Source: Anaeromyxobacter dehalogenans 2CP-1
GTDB lineage: Bacteria; Myxococcota; Myxococcia; Myxococcales; Anaeromyxobacteraceae
Assembly (NCBI RefSeq): GCF_000022145.1
Contig: NC_011891.1
Span: 4,756,501-4,820,500 of the forward strand
Direction of reading: 5' to 3'
DNA length: 64,000 bases
Every line of letters begins with the position of its first letter. Within the stretch, counting starts at the first letter, position 1. Below, piece after piece: positions 30,162 through 38,317 of this stretch. Below the pieces are notes generated by a model. That model searched no databases. It saw only the letters and a list, made by a program, of their open reading frames with translations, and was not told the DNA's origin. The position numbers were made by a program, and so were the translations under genes.

Positions 30162-32683
30162 CAAGGTTGCGGCTGCGCGTCGGTGCCGCCGCGCGCCGCA
30201 GCCGCCTGCGCCGCCGCCGCCCGGGCGCGCGACCGCTCCCGCCAGCGCATCGCGGCCGGCAGCGCCAGCAGCGCCGCGGCCAGGCACGCCACCTCGCCCA
30301 GCACCGCCAGCAGCCCGAACGAGATGAGCGCCTGGTTCCGCGCGATGAGCAGCGACGAGTAGCCGATGATGGTCGTGAGCGAGCAGAGCGCCACCGCGCC
30401 GCCGGTGGTCCGGACGATGTCCGCCACCGAGCCCGCGTGGTCCACCCGCCGGCGCTGGAAGATGTTCGTCGCGTAGTCCACGCCGATGCCGAACGTGATG
30501 GGCAGCGCGATGAAGTTCAGCATGTTGAGCCGGAGCTGGAGCGCGCCGGCGAGCCCCATGAACCAGAGCACGCCCACGCCCAGCGCGGCGAGCACGCCCA
30601 GCGCGTCGCCGAGCGAGCGCACCGAGCGGCGGCCCAGCCCGAACGCGATCAGCACCAGCGCCACCACCCCGAGGAGCGACAGCACGGTGGCGCGCGGCCC
30701 GTCGCGCTCGATGGCGTCGAGCACGTCCGCGAACACCAGGGTGGAGCTGGCCATGGGCAGGTCGGCGCGGGGCATCGGCACCGAGCGCAGCTCGCGCGCG
30801 AAGCGCCGCACGTCGAGCCCGTTCCACACGTCCATCCGGCCCGAGGGGTACAGCAGCACCGGCGTGCCCACGCGCCCGTCCACCTCGGTGAGCTGGCGCC
30901 GGATCATGTCCGGCAGGTCCTTCGCGCCGAACGGGCGCAGCTCCTCGGGCGGCAGCACCTGCTCGATGGCGAGCCGCTTCTCGGGCGAGAGGAAGGAGAG
31001 GTTCTCGGGGGTGGCGAGCGCGCGCAGCTCCCGGATGAGCGGGAGCTTCGCCTCCTGGCCCTCCGGCACGAACGCGGCGATGGAGAGCACGTGGCCGAAG
31101 GTGGTGTCCGGCGTCGCGCGCATGTGCGCGTCGAGCGCGTTCGCGATGGCGCGCGCCTCGCCCTCGTCGCGGGCCAGGATGGCGGTGGGCGAGAGGTGGT
31201 CGCCGTGCAGCGCGTCCACCCGCTGGTCCCACCAGCCCGGCCCGCCGTCGGCGAGCGCCGACTGGTCGCGCAGGCGGCGGAAGTCGTGCTCGATGGGATC
31301 CCGCGACCAGCGGACCACCATCACGGCCGACGCGATCGAGAGCAGCACCGCCACCGTCACCATGCGGCGCGGCGCGCGCTCCACGATGGCCGAGATCGCG
31401 TAGGTGAAGATCGGGCGGGCCGGACGCTGCCCCTGCCGCGGGATGGGCGCGCGGCGCTCCCACGCGAGCACCAGCGCCGGGGTGACCGCGTACGCGGAGA
31501 GCCAGGAGAACGCCATGCCCAGCCCGCCGATCAGGCCGAACTGGTTGAAGCCGCGGAAGTCGGTGGAGAGCAGCGAGGCGTAGGACACCCCGGCGGCGAG
31601 CGCGGCGGTGAGCGTGGCGAGCCAGGTGTTGGCGAGCGCCGTGACCATGGCGGGCCGGGGCTCCTGCCCGCGCCGACGGTCCTCGAGGTAGCGCGCGAAC
31701 AGGATCAGCCCGACGTTGATGCCGTTGCCCACCACGATGGAGCCGAGGAAGGCGGTGTTGGAGTTGAGGTGGCCGACGAAGATCTCGGCCAGCCCGAACG
31801 TCGCGAACGTGCCGACGAGGAGGGGCGCGCCCACCGCGAAGACGGCCTTCCAGGTGCGGTTGTAGACGACCACCGAGGCCGCCACCGCGAGCAGCACCAG
31901 GATGGTGGCCCACACCAGGTCCTCGGCCAGGGCGTCGTGCTCGAGGATGTTGTTGGCCACGTACCCGCCGTAGCCCACCTCGATGCCGGCCTTCTCGGGC
32001 TCGAGCCGGCGGACGGTGTCCTTCACCACCCGCTGCAGCGCCACCACGTCGCGGTAGTCGTCCGGAGGCGCGTCGAGCCGGATCACCATGGCGAGCGCGG
32101 TCATGGTCTCGCCGGGCGCGTGACCGGGCACCTCGCCCATGACGTAGCCGCTCGGGAACTTGCCGAGCAGCCCCTTCCGCTCGCCGGCGATCCGGTCGAC
32201 CAGCCCCTCCACGTCCGGGGCCGGCCCCTCGGCCTTCCCGGCCTGCCGGGCCCGCTCCCACGCCACCCGCGCGCCGAGCGTGTCGCGCAGCGACGCCAGC
32301 TCCTCGCGCGAGAGGAACAGCAGCAGGCGCGGCTTGAAGAAGTCGCGCGCCTCGTCCACGCGGTACTCGACCCAGCGCAGCAGGCCGGGCGGCGCGTCCT
32401 TCAGCGCGTCGTCGAGGTCGTCCGCGAAGAGCTGCAGGGCGAGCGGGTCCTTCCCCGCCAGCACCACCGACAGCTCGGCGAACCCGCCGATGCGCTTCGT
32501 GAGCGCCTCGAGGTCGCGGGCGCTCCGGCTGTTGGCGGGGAGCAGCTCGGACATGTCCGGGCGCAGGTCGGCGTACAGCCGGAAGGTGCCGTACCCGCCG
32601 ACGAGCGCCACCAGGGCGGCGACGGCCAGGATGACGACGCGGCGCCGCTCGGAGAAGCGGACGAAGGCTTCGATGATGCGCAT
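30161..32683 (-). CDS. RND/MMPL-family exporter
   Basis: An 840-residue inner-membrane protein with two repeats, each of one helix, a large periplasmic loop and five helices (HpnN/MmpL layout). NGINVGLILFARYLEDRR (about residue 330) and GIGVDYATNIFQRRR (about 750) are the equivalent TM4 regions with the proton-relay acidic residues. The N-terminal loop contains LRPDMSELLPANSRSARDLEAL, common in hopanoid/lipid RND exporters. It is the last gene of the inositol-lipid operon, 48 bp after the phosphoesterase, so the lipid made by that cluster is the best guess for cargo. The tail is Ala/Arg-rich. Confidence 0.85.
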   Translation of the reverse strand: MRIIEAFVRFSERRRVVILAVAALVALVGGYGTFRLYADLRPDMSELLPANSRSARDLEALTKRIGGFAELSVVLAGKDPLALQLFADDLDDALKDAPPGLLRWVEYRVDEARDFFKPRLLLFLSREELASLRDTLGARVAWERARQAGKAEGPAPDVEGLVDRIAGERKGLLGKFPSGYVMGEVPGHAPGETMTALAMVIRLDAPPDDYRDVVALQRVVKDTVRRLEPEKAGIEVGYGGYVANNILEHDALAEDLVWATILVLLAVAASVVVYNRTWKAVFAVGAPLLVGTFATFGLAEIFVGHLNSNTAFLGSIVVGNGINVGLILFARYLEDRRRGQEPRPAMVTALANTWLATLTAALAAGVSYASLLSTDFRGFNQFGLIGGLGMAFSWLSAYAVTPALVLAWERRAPIPRQGQRPARPIFTYAISAIVERAPRRMVTVAVLLSIASAVMVVRWSRDPIEHDFRRLRDQSALADGGPGWWDQRVDALHGDHLSPTAILARDEGEARAIANALDAHMRATPDTTFGHVLSIAAFVPEGQEAKLPLIRELRALATPENLSFLSPEKRLAIEQVLPPEELRPFGAKDLPDMIRRQLTEVDGRVGTPVLLYPSGRMDVWNGLDVRRFARELRSVPMPRADLPMASSTLVFADVLDAIERDGPRATVLSLLGVVALVLIAFGLGRRSVRSLGDALGVLAALGVGVLWFMGLAGALQLRLNMLNFIALPITFGIGVDYATNIFQRRRVDHAGSVADIVRTTGGAVALCSLTTIIGYSSLLIARNQALISFGLLAVLGEVACLAAALLALPAAMRWRERSRARAAAAQAAAARGGTDAQPQP

Positions 32684-32731
32684 GGATGCCGTCTTCTACC
32701 TCATCCCGCGCCCGGGGCGCGGATCCGCAAT

Positions 32732-33427
32732 CTACCCCTTCGCCGCCGGGGCCGTTCCCGGGTCCGGCAGGTCGCCGGCGCGGAGCACGGCGAGCCGTGG
32801 GCCGCGGGGCCCGAGCTCCAGGTACTCGAGGGCCTCGCCGTGGAGCGAGCCCGCGTTGGCGTAGCGATCCCCCGGCGCGAGGTGGGCCCGGTGCACGTGC
32901 CCGAACACGCCCAGCGCGAAGCCCTCCCGCTCCACCTCGGCCAGGCACCGGCGCCGGAACGTCGCCACCATCCAGTCCTCGGCCAGCGCGCGGGCGGCCG
33001 CCTCGGCGAACCAGGCCGCGCCCCGCACCACCCCGAACCGGCCGAAGCGGCGGGAGATTCCGTCCCCGAGCCGCCCCAGCGCCGAGGCGTTCACCGGGTC
33101 GGCGGCGTGCCCGTGCGCGACCAGCACGCGGCCGGTCCCGGGCACCTCCAGCACCACCCGCTCCTCGCCCGCGCCCGGATCGTGGTTGCCGCGCGTTCGC
33201 CGCAGCCGGCCCTCGCGGCCGAGCGCCTCCAGCTCGGCGACCACCAGCGGGTGCGCCGCCTCGGCCCGTCCACCTCCGGTGAACAGGTCGTCGAACGCGT
33301 CGCCGTTCAGCACCACCGTGGCGCCGTCGGCGCGCGCGCGGGCCAGGAAGGCGCGCGCCAGCCGGCCGTGCACCGCCGGGCTGCCGGGCGCGAGGTGCCA
33401 GTCGCTGGCGATGCGCCAGGTGGTCAC
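32732..33427 (-). CDS. Calcineurin-like metallophosphoesterase (LpxH-like)
   Basis: A 231-residue soluble phosphoesterase with the full metal-binding motif set: SDWHL, NGDAFDDL, RGNHD, VAHGHAAD and FGHVHRAH. The overall plan is like UDP-2,3-diacylglucosamine hydrolase (LpxH). However, its place inside the inositol-lipid operon suggests that it may instead dephosphorylate a lipid intermediate, such as phosphatidylinositol phosphate. The GTG start at 33427 overlaps the stop of the upstream acyltransferase (GTGA). The substrate is inferred from context only. Confidence 0.8.
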   Translation of the reverse strand: MTTWRIASDWHLAPGSPAVHGRLARAFLARARADGATVVLNGDAFDDLFTGGGRAEAAHPLVVAELEALGREGRLRRTRGNHDPGAGEERVVLEVPGTGRVLVAHGHAADPVNASALGRLGDGISRRFGRFGVVRGAAWFAEAAARALAEDWMVATFRRRCLAEVEREGFALGVFGHVHRAHLAPGDRYANAGSLHGEALEYLELGPRGPRLAVLRAGDLPDPGTAPAAKG

Positions 33428-34170
33428 CGCCCCGTGCCCCGCTGCGCGATCAGCCGGTCGTAGAGCGCCTGCGTGCGCGCGCGCGCCAGCTCCTGGAGCG
33501 GCTTCACCACCGCCGGATCCCGCGCCGACTCCGGCCGCCGCTCCACCGGGATGGGCTCGCCGATCGCCATCTCCATCCGCGCGGGGAGCGGCAGCGGCGA
33601 CCAGAACGAGAGCTTGCCCCACCGCACGCCCGGGTACGCCTCCGCGCCGCCCACCACCGCCACCGGGACGATGGGCACGCCGGTGCGCACCGCCATGCGC
33701 GCGAAGCCGAGCCGCCCGTCCCAGCGCAGCCGGTAGAAGTCGCGCGAGGGCTGCGCCTCGCGCATGCCGCCCGGCGTGACGAGCAGCGACTCGCCGCGCT
33801 CCAGCACCGCCACGCAGTCCTCCTCGTCGGTCCCGATGATGCCGGCGTGCTCCTTCACCCGCGGCAGGCCGGGCAGGAAGCGCTCGATCTGCGACTCTGC
33901 CCCCACGATGCGGAGCGGGCGCCAGTCCTCCCGCCGCCCGCTCTCGTGGAACTCCTTCCAGCCGAGGAAGTAGCAGGCCAGCACCAGGTCGAGCACGAGG
34001 TACCCGGCGCCGTGCAGCGCCACGTAGACGCACGGACCCTGCGGCACCGTGCCCTCCACCGTCATGCGGTGGTAGCGCGCGAGCCGGCGCGCACCCCCGA
34101 GGATCCAGCGGTAGGCCGGGTGGCGCGGATCGAGCGGCGGCGGCGGGGCGTGCGGGGCGTGGCGGCTCAC
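33424..34170 (-). CDS. Lysophospholipid-type acyltransferase (second of two)
   Basis: A 248-residue PlsC-like acyltransferase, probably membrane-bound peripherally. VYVALHGAGYLVLDLVLACYFLGW holds the block I histidine and a later aspartate. ESLLVTPGGMREAQPSRDFYRLRWDGRLGFARMAVRTGVPIVPVAVVGG is the conserved PEG(G)/P block followed by the GxPIxPV motif, of DGAT/acyltransferase type. It uses GTG 34170, overlapping the previous stop by 4 bp. Within this operon it would acylate glycerol, inositol or sugar hydroxyls of the lipid. Confidence 0.83.
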   Translation of the reverse strand: MSRHAPHAPPPPLDPRHPAYRWILGGARRLARYHRMTVEGTVPQGPCVYVALHGAGYLVLDLVLACYFLGWKEFHESGRREDWRPLRIVGAESQIERFLPGLPRVKEHAGIIGTDEEDCVAVLERGESLLVTPGGMREAQPSRDFYRLRWDGRLGFARMAVRTGVPIVPVAVVGGAEAYPGVRWGKLSFWSPLPLPARMEMAIGEPIPVERRPESARDPAVVKPLQELARARTQALYDRLIAQRGTGR

Positions 34171-34883
34171 GGGCGGCTCCGGGTCCGGGCGGGGATCCAG
34201 CTGCGGCGGGCGCGGACGGCCTGGTCGAGCAGCGCCTGCGTGGCGGCGGCGACGCGGTCGGCGTAGGCCGCCACCCCGGCGGCGTCGCCGGGCGACGGCG
34301 GCGGCATGGGCGCGCCGAACCAGAAGTCGAGCGCCACCGGCAGCGGCACGGGAGGCAACCAGAGCGAGCCGCCCTTGCCGAGCGGGAGGCGGAGCGGGTG
34401 CTGCTGGTCGGCCCCGGCGATCGCCACCGGCACCACCGGCACGCCGGCGGCGGCGGCGATGCGCGCGTAGCCGCGGCGCCCGGCCCAGTCGAGCGCGTCC
34501 TCGTCGCCGTACAGCTCGCGCGCGCCGCCCGGGAACACGAGCAGCGACTCGCCGCCGCGGAGCGCCGCGAGCGCCGCCGCTTCGGTGGCCTCGATGCTGC
34601 CGACGTGGCGCCGGACCCAGGCGAGGCCGGGGATGCGATGCAGCGAGGTGCCGCGCTTCTCCATGGGGCGGAACGGGATCCGGTCGGCGTCCCAGAACGT
34701 GAGCAGCCCGAGCAGGAAGATCTCGAAGTAGAGCCAGGTGCGCGGGTGCTTCGCGACGTAGATGACCGGCCGATCGCGCGGGACCGCCTCGAGCCCGTGC
34801 ACGCGCGGGCGGTACCAGAGCTTCAGGCCGCGCGCGAACGGGACGAGGATCGCCTTCTGGCGCCAGGTGCGGGGGAAGGCCAT
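34167..34883 (-). CDS. Lysophospholipid-type acyltransferase (first of two)
   Basis: A 238-residue relative of the next gene in the operon and probably an old duplicate. VIYVAKHPRTWLYFEIFLLGLL carries the catalytic-type histidine, and RPMEKRGTSLHRIPGLAWVRRHVGSIEA is a conserved connector. ESLLVFPGGARELYGDEDALDWAGRRGYARIAAAAGVPVVPVAIAGADQQ gives the glycerol-phosphate-binding PGG block. A basic N-terminus (FPRTWRQKAILVPFARGLKLWYRPR) should sit on the membrane. It starts 12 bp after the glycosyltransferase stop. Two acyltransferases suggest two acylation steps or two acceptors. Confidence 0.84.
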   Translation of the reverse strand: MAFPRTWRQKAILVPFARGLKLWYRPRVHGLEAVPRDRPVIYVAKHPRTWLYFEIFLLGLLTFWDADRIPFRPMEKRGTSLHRIPGLAWVRRHVGSIEATEAAALAALRGGESLLVFPGGARELYGDEDALDWAGRRGYARIAAAAGVPVVPVAIAGADQQHPLRLPLGKGGSLWLPPVPLPVALDFWFGAPMPPPSPGDAAGVAAYADRVAAATQALLDQAVRARRSWIPARTRSRP

Positions 34884-34895
34884 CGCGCGCTCCCG

Positions 34896-36035
34896 CTAGC
34901 CCCGCGCCGCGCGCGCCACCGGCGCGAGCGGCGGGACGGCGAGCGCGGGGCTCCCGGCGCCGGCCACCTGGTAGATGTGCAGCACGCGGGCCGCCACCCG
35001 CGACCAGCACAGCGCGTCGGCGCGCGCCCGCCCGCGGGCCCAGAGGCGCGCCCGCAGCCCGGGGTCGTGAGCGGCCCGCGACAGCGCCGTGGCGAGCGCG
35101 TCCGGATCGCCGGCCCGCACCAGCAGCGCCGCGCCGCGGGCCGCCTCGGCGTACCCGGGGATGTCGCTCGCCACCACCGGGCAGCCCGCCGCCATGGCCT
35201 CGGCGAGCACCATCCCGAAGCTCTCGCCGCCCAGCGACGGCGCGCAGAACACGTCGCCGTCGCGGTAGGCGCGGGCGAGCGCGTCGTCGCTCACCCGGCC
35301 CAGGAAGCGCACCCCGGCGCGGGCGGCGCGCCCGGCGAAGCGGTCCGCCGGCCCGTCGCCCACCACCTCGATGTCCACCGCCTCGCCGCGGGCGCGCAGC
35401 CGCTCCGCCGCGTCGAGCAGCACCGCCAGGCCCTTGCGCGGCTCGCCGAAGCGCCCGACGAACAGGACCCGCGGCGGCGCGTGCGGCGGGCGCGGCGCGG
35501 CGTCGGTGTCCGCGCCGAACCGCGACCGGTCCACGCCGTTCGGGATGACCGCGATGCGGCCGCGGAAGATGGGGCGCGCGAAGCGCTTCGCCTGGCGCGA
35601 GACCGCGATGCCGAAGTCCACCCGGGAGAGGCCCGCGGAGGCGAAGCGGCGCAGCACCGACTGCAGCCAGGGCTCGCGCTCGGCGTTCGCGTGGAACGTC
35701 GCGACCACCGGCCCGCGCGCGTGGCGGAGCGCGTGGCGCCCCGGCCCGGGCACGATGGGCTCGTGCACGTGGACGACGTCGAAGTCGTGCGCGTCGAGGT
35801 AAGCGCGGGTGGCGCGCTCCGAGACGAGCAGGCCGATGCGCGCGACCGAGCCGTTCGCCGGCACGGGCAGGACGCCCCGGAGCCCGTCGCAGCCGTCCGG
35901 CACCGCGCCGCTCGCCGGGCCGAGCACCCGCGCCTCCACGCCGAGGCCACCCAGCGCGCGGGCCAGCCCGAGCGCGTGGCGGTTCACGCCGCCGTCGTGG
36001 GACAGGTCGTACGGCGTGACGATGCAGACGCGCAC
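34896..36035 (-). CDS. GT4 glycosyltransferase, PimA-like
   Basis: A 379-residue GT-B enzyme resembling PimA, the GDP-mannose:phosphatidyl-myo-inositol mannosyltransferase. Signatures: N-terminal MRVCIVTPYDLSHDGGVNRHALGLARAL (gly-rich acceptor loop), VVHVHEPIVPG, IPNGVDRSRF, RVLFVGRFGEPRKGL, VVGDGPADRF and the EX7E donor motif in GGESFGMVLAEAMAAGCPVVASDIPGY. The enzyme is cytosolic or membrane-peripheral. It starts at GTG 36035, 10 bp after the CDP-alcohol phosphotransferase gene. Adjacency to Ino1 and that transferase is the main reason to propose a phosphatidylinositol acceptor; the sugar is not determined by sequence. Confidence 0.86.
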   Translation of the reverse strand: MRVCIVTPYDLSHDGGVNRHALGLARALGGLGVEARVLGPASGAVPDGCDGLRGVLPVPANGSVARIGLLVSERATRAYLDAHDFDVVHVHEPIVPGPGRHALRHARGPVVATFHANAEREPWLQSVLRRFASAGLSRVDFGIAVSRQAKRFARPIFRGRIAVIPNGVDRSRFGADTDAAPRPPHAPPRVLFVGRFGEPRKGLAVLLDAAERLRARGEAVDIEVVGDGPADRFAGRAARAGVRFLGRVSDDALARAYRDGDVFCAPSLGGESFGMVLAEAMAAGCPVVASDIPGYAEAARGAALLVRAGDPDALATALSRAAHDPGLRARLWARGRARADALCWSRVAARVLHIYQVAGAGSPALAVPPLAPVARAARG

Positions 36036-36045
36036 GGCCGGATCC

Positions 36046-36825
36046 CTAGGGCGTGCCGGCCGGCGGCGCCCCCGGGGCGCCGTGCCGGGCCCCGCCCGCG
36101 GCCGCTCCCTCGCCGTGGCGGAGCATCTGGTGGATCACCCACAGCCGCCCGAGCGCGGTGCCGCCGGCGCCGAGCGCCACCAGCGCGCAGGTGGTCTCGA
36201 GTAGCGGCGACACGGCCGCGGCGGGCGCGAACGACGCTGCGAGCAGCGCCGCCATGAGCATCACCACCCGGTGCGGCCGCTCCAGGCCGAAGGTCGGGCA
36301 GGAGACGCCCAGGCCCTCGCCGCGGGCCCGGGTGTACGACACCATCATCGAGGCGGAGAGCGCGCCCACCGCCCACAGCATCCCGGAGCGGTCCGGGAAT
36401 GCCGCCGCGAGGCCGCCGAACATGGCCATCTCGGAGACGCGGTCGAGGTTCGAGTCGAGGAACGCGCCCGCCTTGGTCTGCGTGCCGGTGCGGCGGGCCA
36501 GCTCGCCGTCGAGCAGGTCGCACCAGGAGCCGTAGACCAGCAGCAGGAACGCCCAGCCGAAGCCCCCCATCCCGACCGCCACGCCGGCCGCCGCGGTGAG
36601 CGCGGTGCCGATGGCGGTGACGCCGTTCGCGGTGAGCCCGGCCGCGTTCGCGGCGCGCAGCAGCGGCCCGCTCACGAAGTACGCCCACCGGCCCAGGATC
36701 CCGATGATCCCGCGCCGGCCGGTGAAGCGGGCCGGCTCGGGCGGGCGCACCACCGCGTACGCCAGGGCGGTGGCCGCGCCGAGGGCCAGGTGGGCGAGGA
36801 TCGCGAGTCGCGCGCCGGTCGGCAT
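36046..36825 (-). CDS. CDP-alcohol phosphatidyltransferase (phosphatidylinositol-phosphate synthase candidate)
   Basis: A 259-residue membrane protein with about six helices. The full CDP-alcohol motif is present as CDLLDGELARR followed by GAFLDSNLDR, matching D-x2-DG-x2-AR-x8-9-G-x3-D-x3-D. The family joins CDP-diacylglycerol to an alcohol phosphate. Encoded 6 bp downstream of inositol-phosphate synthase, the likely acceptor is L-myo-inositol-1-phosphate, giving phosphatidylinositol phosphate as in actinobacteria. The N-terminal helix is longer than in minimal members and the tail is Gly/Pro/Ala-rich. Confidence 0.87.
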   Translation of the reverse strand: MPTGARLAILAHLALGAATALAYAVVRPPEPARFTGRRGIIGILGRWAYFVSGPLLRAANAAGLTANGVTAIGTALTAAAGVAVGMGGFGWAFLLLVYGSWCDLLDGELARRTGTQTKAGAFLDSNLDRVSEMAMFGGLAAAFPDRSGMLWAVGALSASMMVSYTRARGEGLGVSCPTFGLERPHRVVMLMAALLAASFAPAAAVSPLLETTCALVALGAGGTALGRLWVIHQMLRHGEGAAAGGARHGAPGAPPAGTP

Positions 36826-36831
36826 CGCCGG

Positions 36832-38139
36832 CTAGCCGACCGCGGCCTGCTTGGCGGCCTGCGCCGCCGCGTCGGCGTACTCGCGCAGCTTCGCGAACAG
36901 GTTCGTCTGCTGCTGGAAGAGGTCGTGCACCGCGCCGTTGCCGGCCGCGGTCACCGGGCTCTTGAAGAAGAAGGAGAGCCACTCCTGCGGCCCCTTCTCC
37001 CCGGCCCGCTGCGCCAGGTCGGCGAGGATCGCGAGGTCGACGGCGAGCGGCGCCGCCAGGATCGAGTCGCGGCACTGGAAGTTGACCTTGATCTGCATCG
37101 GGTAGCCGAGCCACCCGTAGAGATCGATCGCGTCCCAGCCTTCCTTGTTGTCGCCGCGCGGCGGGTAGTAGTGGATCGTGACCTTGTGGTCGATGTCCCC
37201 GTAGAGCTCGGGGTGCTGCTTCGGCGACAGGATCGAGTCGAGCACCGAGAGCTTCGAGACCTCCTTGGTCTTGAAGCTGGCGGCGTCGTCGAGGACCTCG
37301 CCGTCGCGGTTTCCGAGGATGTTCGTGGAGAACCAGCCGTCGAGCCCGAGCAGCCGCGCGTGCAGCATGGGGGCGATGGTGGTCTTCATCAGCGTCTGGC
37401 CGGTCTTGAAGTCCTTGCCGCCGGTGACGATGCCCTCGCGCTCGGCCAGCTCGCGGAGCGCCGGGGTGTCCTGCGAGAGGTTCGGCGCGCCGTTCATGAA
37501 CGGCAGCCCGGTCTTCATCGCGGCGTAGGCGTACACCATCGACGGCGCGATGGTCGGGTCGTTCCGGTCGAGCGCGGCCTCGAACGCCTCCAGCGAGGCG
37601 TGGGCCGGGCCGATCTCGGCGTAGACCTCGGTCGAGCCGGTCCACACCATGACGCCGCGGGCGCAGCGGTGCTTCTCCATGAAGCCGCGGATGTCGGCCT
37701 GCAGCGCCTCGGCCTTCTCGCGCAGCGAGCCCTTCTTGACGTTCGGGCCGTCGAGGCGGCGCACCCACTCGGTGTCGAACACCGCCGGCATGGGCTTGAT
37801 GGCCTCGAGCTCCGCCTTGAGCGGCTCGAGGTGGTCGCGGTTCAGCACCCGGGCGCGACACGCGGCCGCGTACACGTCGTCCGGAATGGGGTCCCACCCG
37901 CCGAACACGAGGTCGTCGAAGGACGCGAGCGGCAGCACATCCTTGATGAGGCGGCCGTGGTTGTGGCCGTCGTCCAGGAAGTGGCCGAGCTGGGTGAGCG
38001 ACCCCACCGGCTGCGCCAGCTTCTTGCGGACGGCGTGGACCCCGGCGATGGCGGTGGTGGCGACGGCGCCCATGCCAGGCATGAGCACCGCCAGCTTTTC
38101 CCCCTTGCGCAGGGGCTTCAGACCGGAAACGATTTTCAT
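36832..38139 (-). CDS. Myo-inositol-1-phosphate synthase
   Basis: A 435-residue Ino1-type enzyme that converts glucose-6-phosphate to 1L-myo-inositol-1-phosphate with NAD+. The N-terminal Rossmann stretch is KLAVLMPGMGAVATTAIAGV. Conserved blocks include VMVWTGSTEVYAE, SMVYAYAAMKTGLPFMNGAPNLSQDTPALRELAEREGIVTGGKDFKTGQTLMKTTIAPML and NILGNRDGEVLDDAASFKTKEVSK, the last two carrying the catalytic lysines. GAGGTG before ATG 38139 sets the start. It is the first gene of a seven-gene operon that continues with phospholipid head-group, glycosyl and acyl transfer. Confidence 0.93.
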   Translation of the reverse strand: MKIVSGLKPLRKGEKLAVLMPGMGAVATTAIAGVHAVRKKLAQPVGSLTQLGHFLDDGHNHGRLIKDVLPLASFDDLVFGGWDPIPDDVYAAACRARVLNRDHLEPLKAELEAIKPMPAVFDTEWVRRLDGPNVKKGSLREKAEALQADIRGFMEKHRCARGVMVWTGSTEVYAEIGPAHASLEAFEAALDRNDPTIAPSMVYAYAAMKTGLPFMNGAPNLSQDTPALRELAEREGIVTGGKDFKTGQTLMKTTIAPMLHARLLGLDGWFSTNILGNRDGEVLDDAASFKTKEVSKLSVLDSILSPKQHPELYGDIDHKVTIHYYPPRGDNKEGWDAIDLYGWLGYPMQIKVNFQCRDSILAAPLAVDLAILADLAQRAGEKGPQEWLSFFFKSPVTAAGNGAVHDLFQQQTNLFAKLREYADAAAQAAKQAAVG

Positions 38140-38260
38140 GTGCACACCTCTGGGCGGTGGCCGCGAAGGGCGCGGCGCCTCCTCTTCCTGCCCCCGCGCT
38201 CCGGAAGGCTGCACGCCGCCCAGGAACGCCTGACGGCAGAACGGGCTGCCGGTGGCCGGG

Positions 38261-38289
38261 TTTCTACCTCATGGCGGGCCCGGGCGAAA
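38261..38289 (-). promoter_or_regulatory. Possible promoter of the inositol-lipid operon
   Basis: On the minus strand TTTCGC (38284-38289) and TAGAAA (38261-38266) are separated by 17 bp, with TAGAAA as -10 (4 of 6 matches to TATAAT). This places a start site about 115 bp before ino1. The -35 is poor, so this is a guess based on spacing and local A+T content. Confidence 0.3.
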
Positions 38290-38317
38290 GGGTAAGGCGC
38301 ACGCCGTCGGCCCGCGC

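Noticed and set aside
30086-33463. A 1125-codon plus-strand open frame opposite the RND exporter
   Set aside because: No recognisable domain; it is antisense to a gene with complete family motifs.
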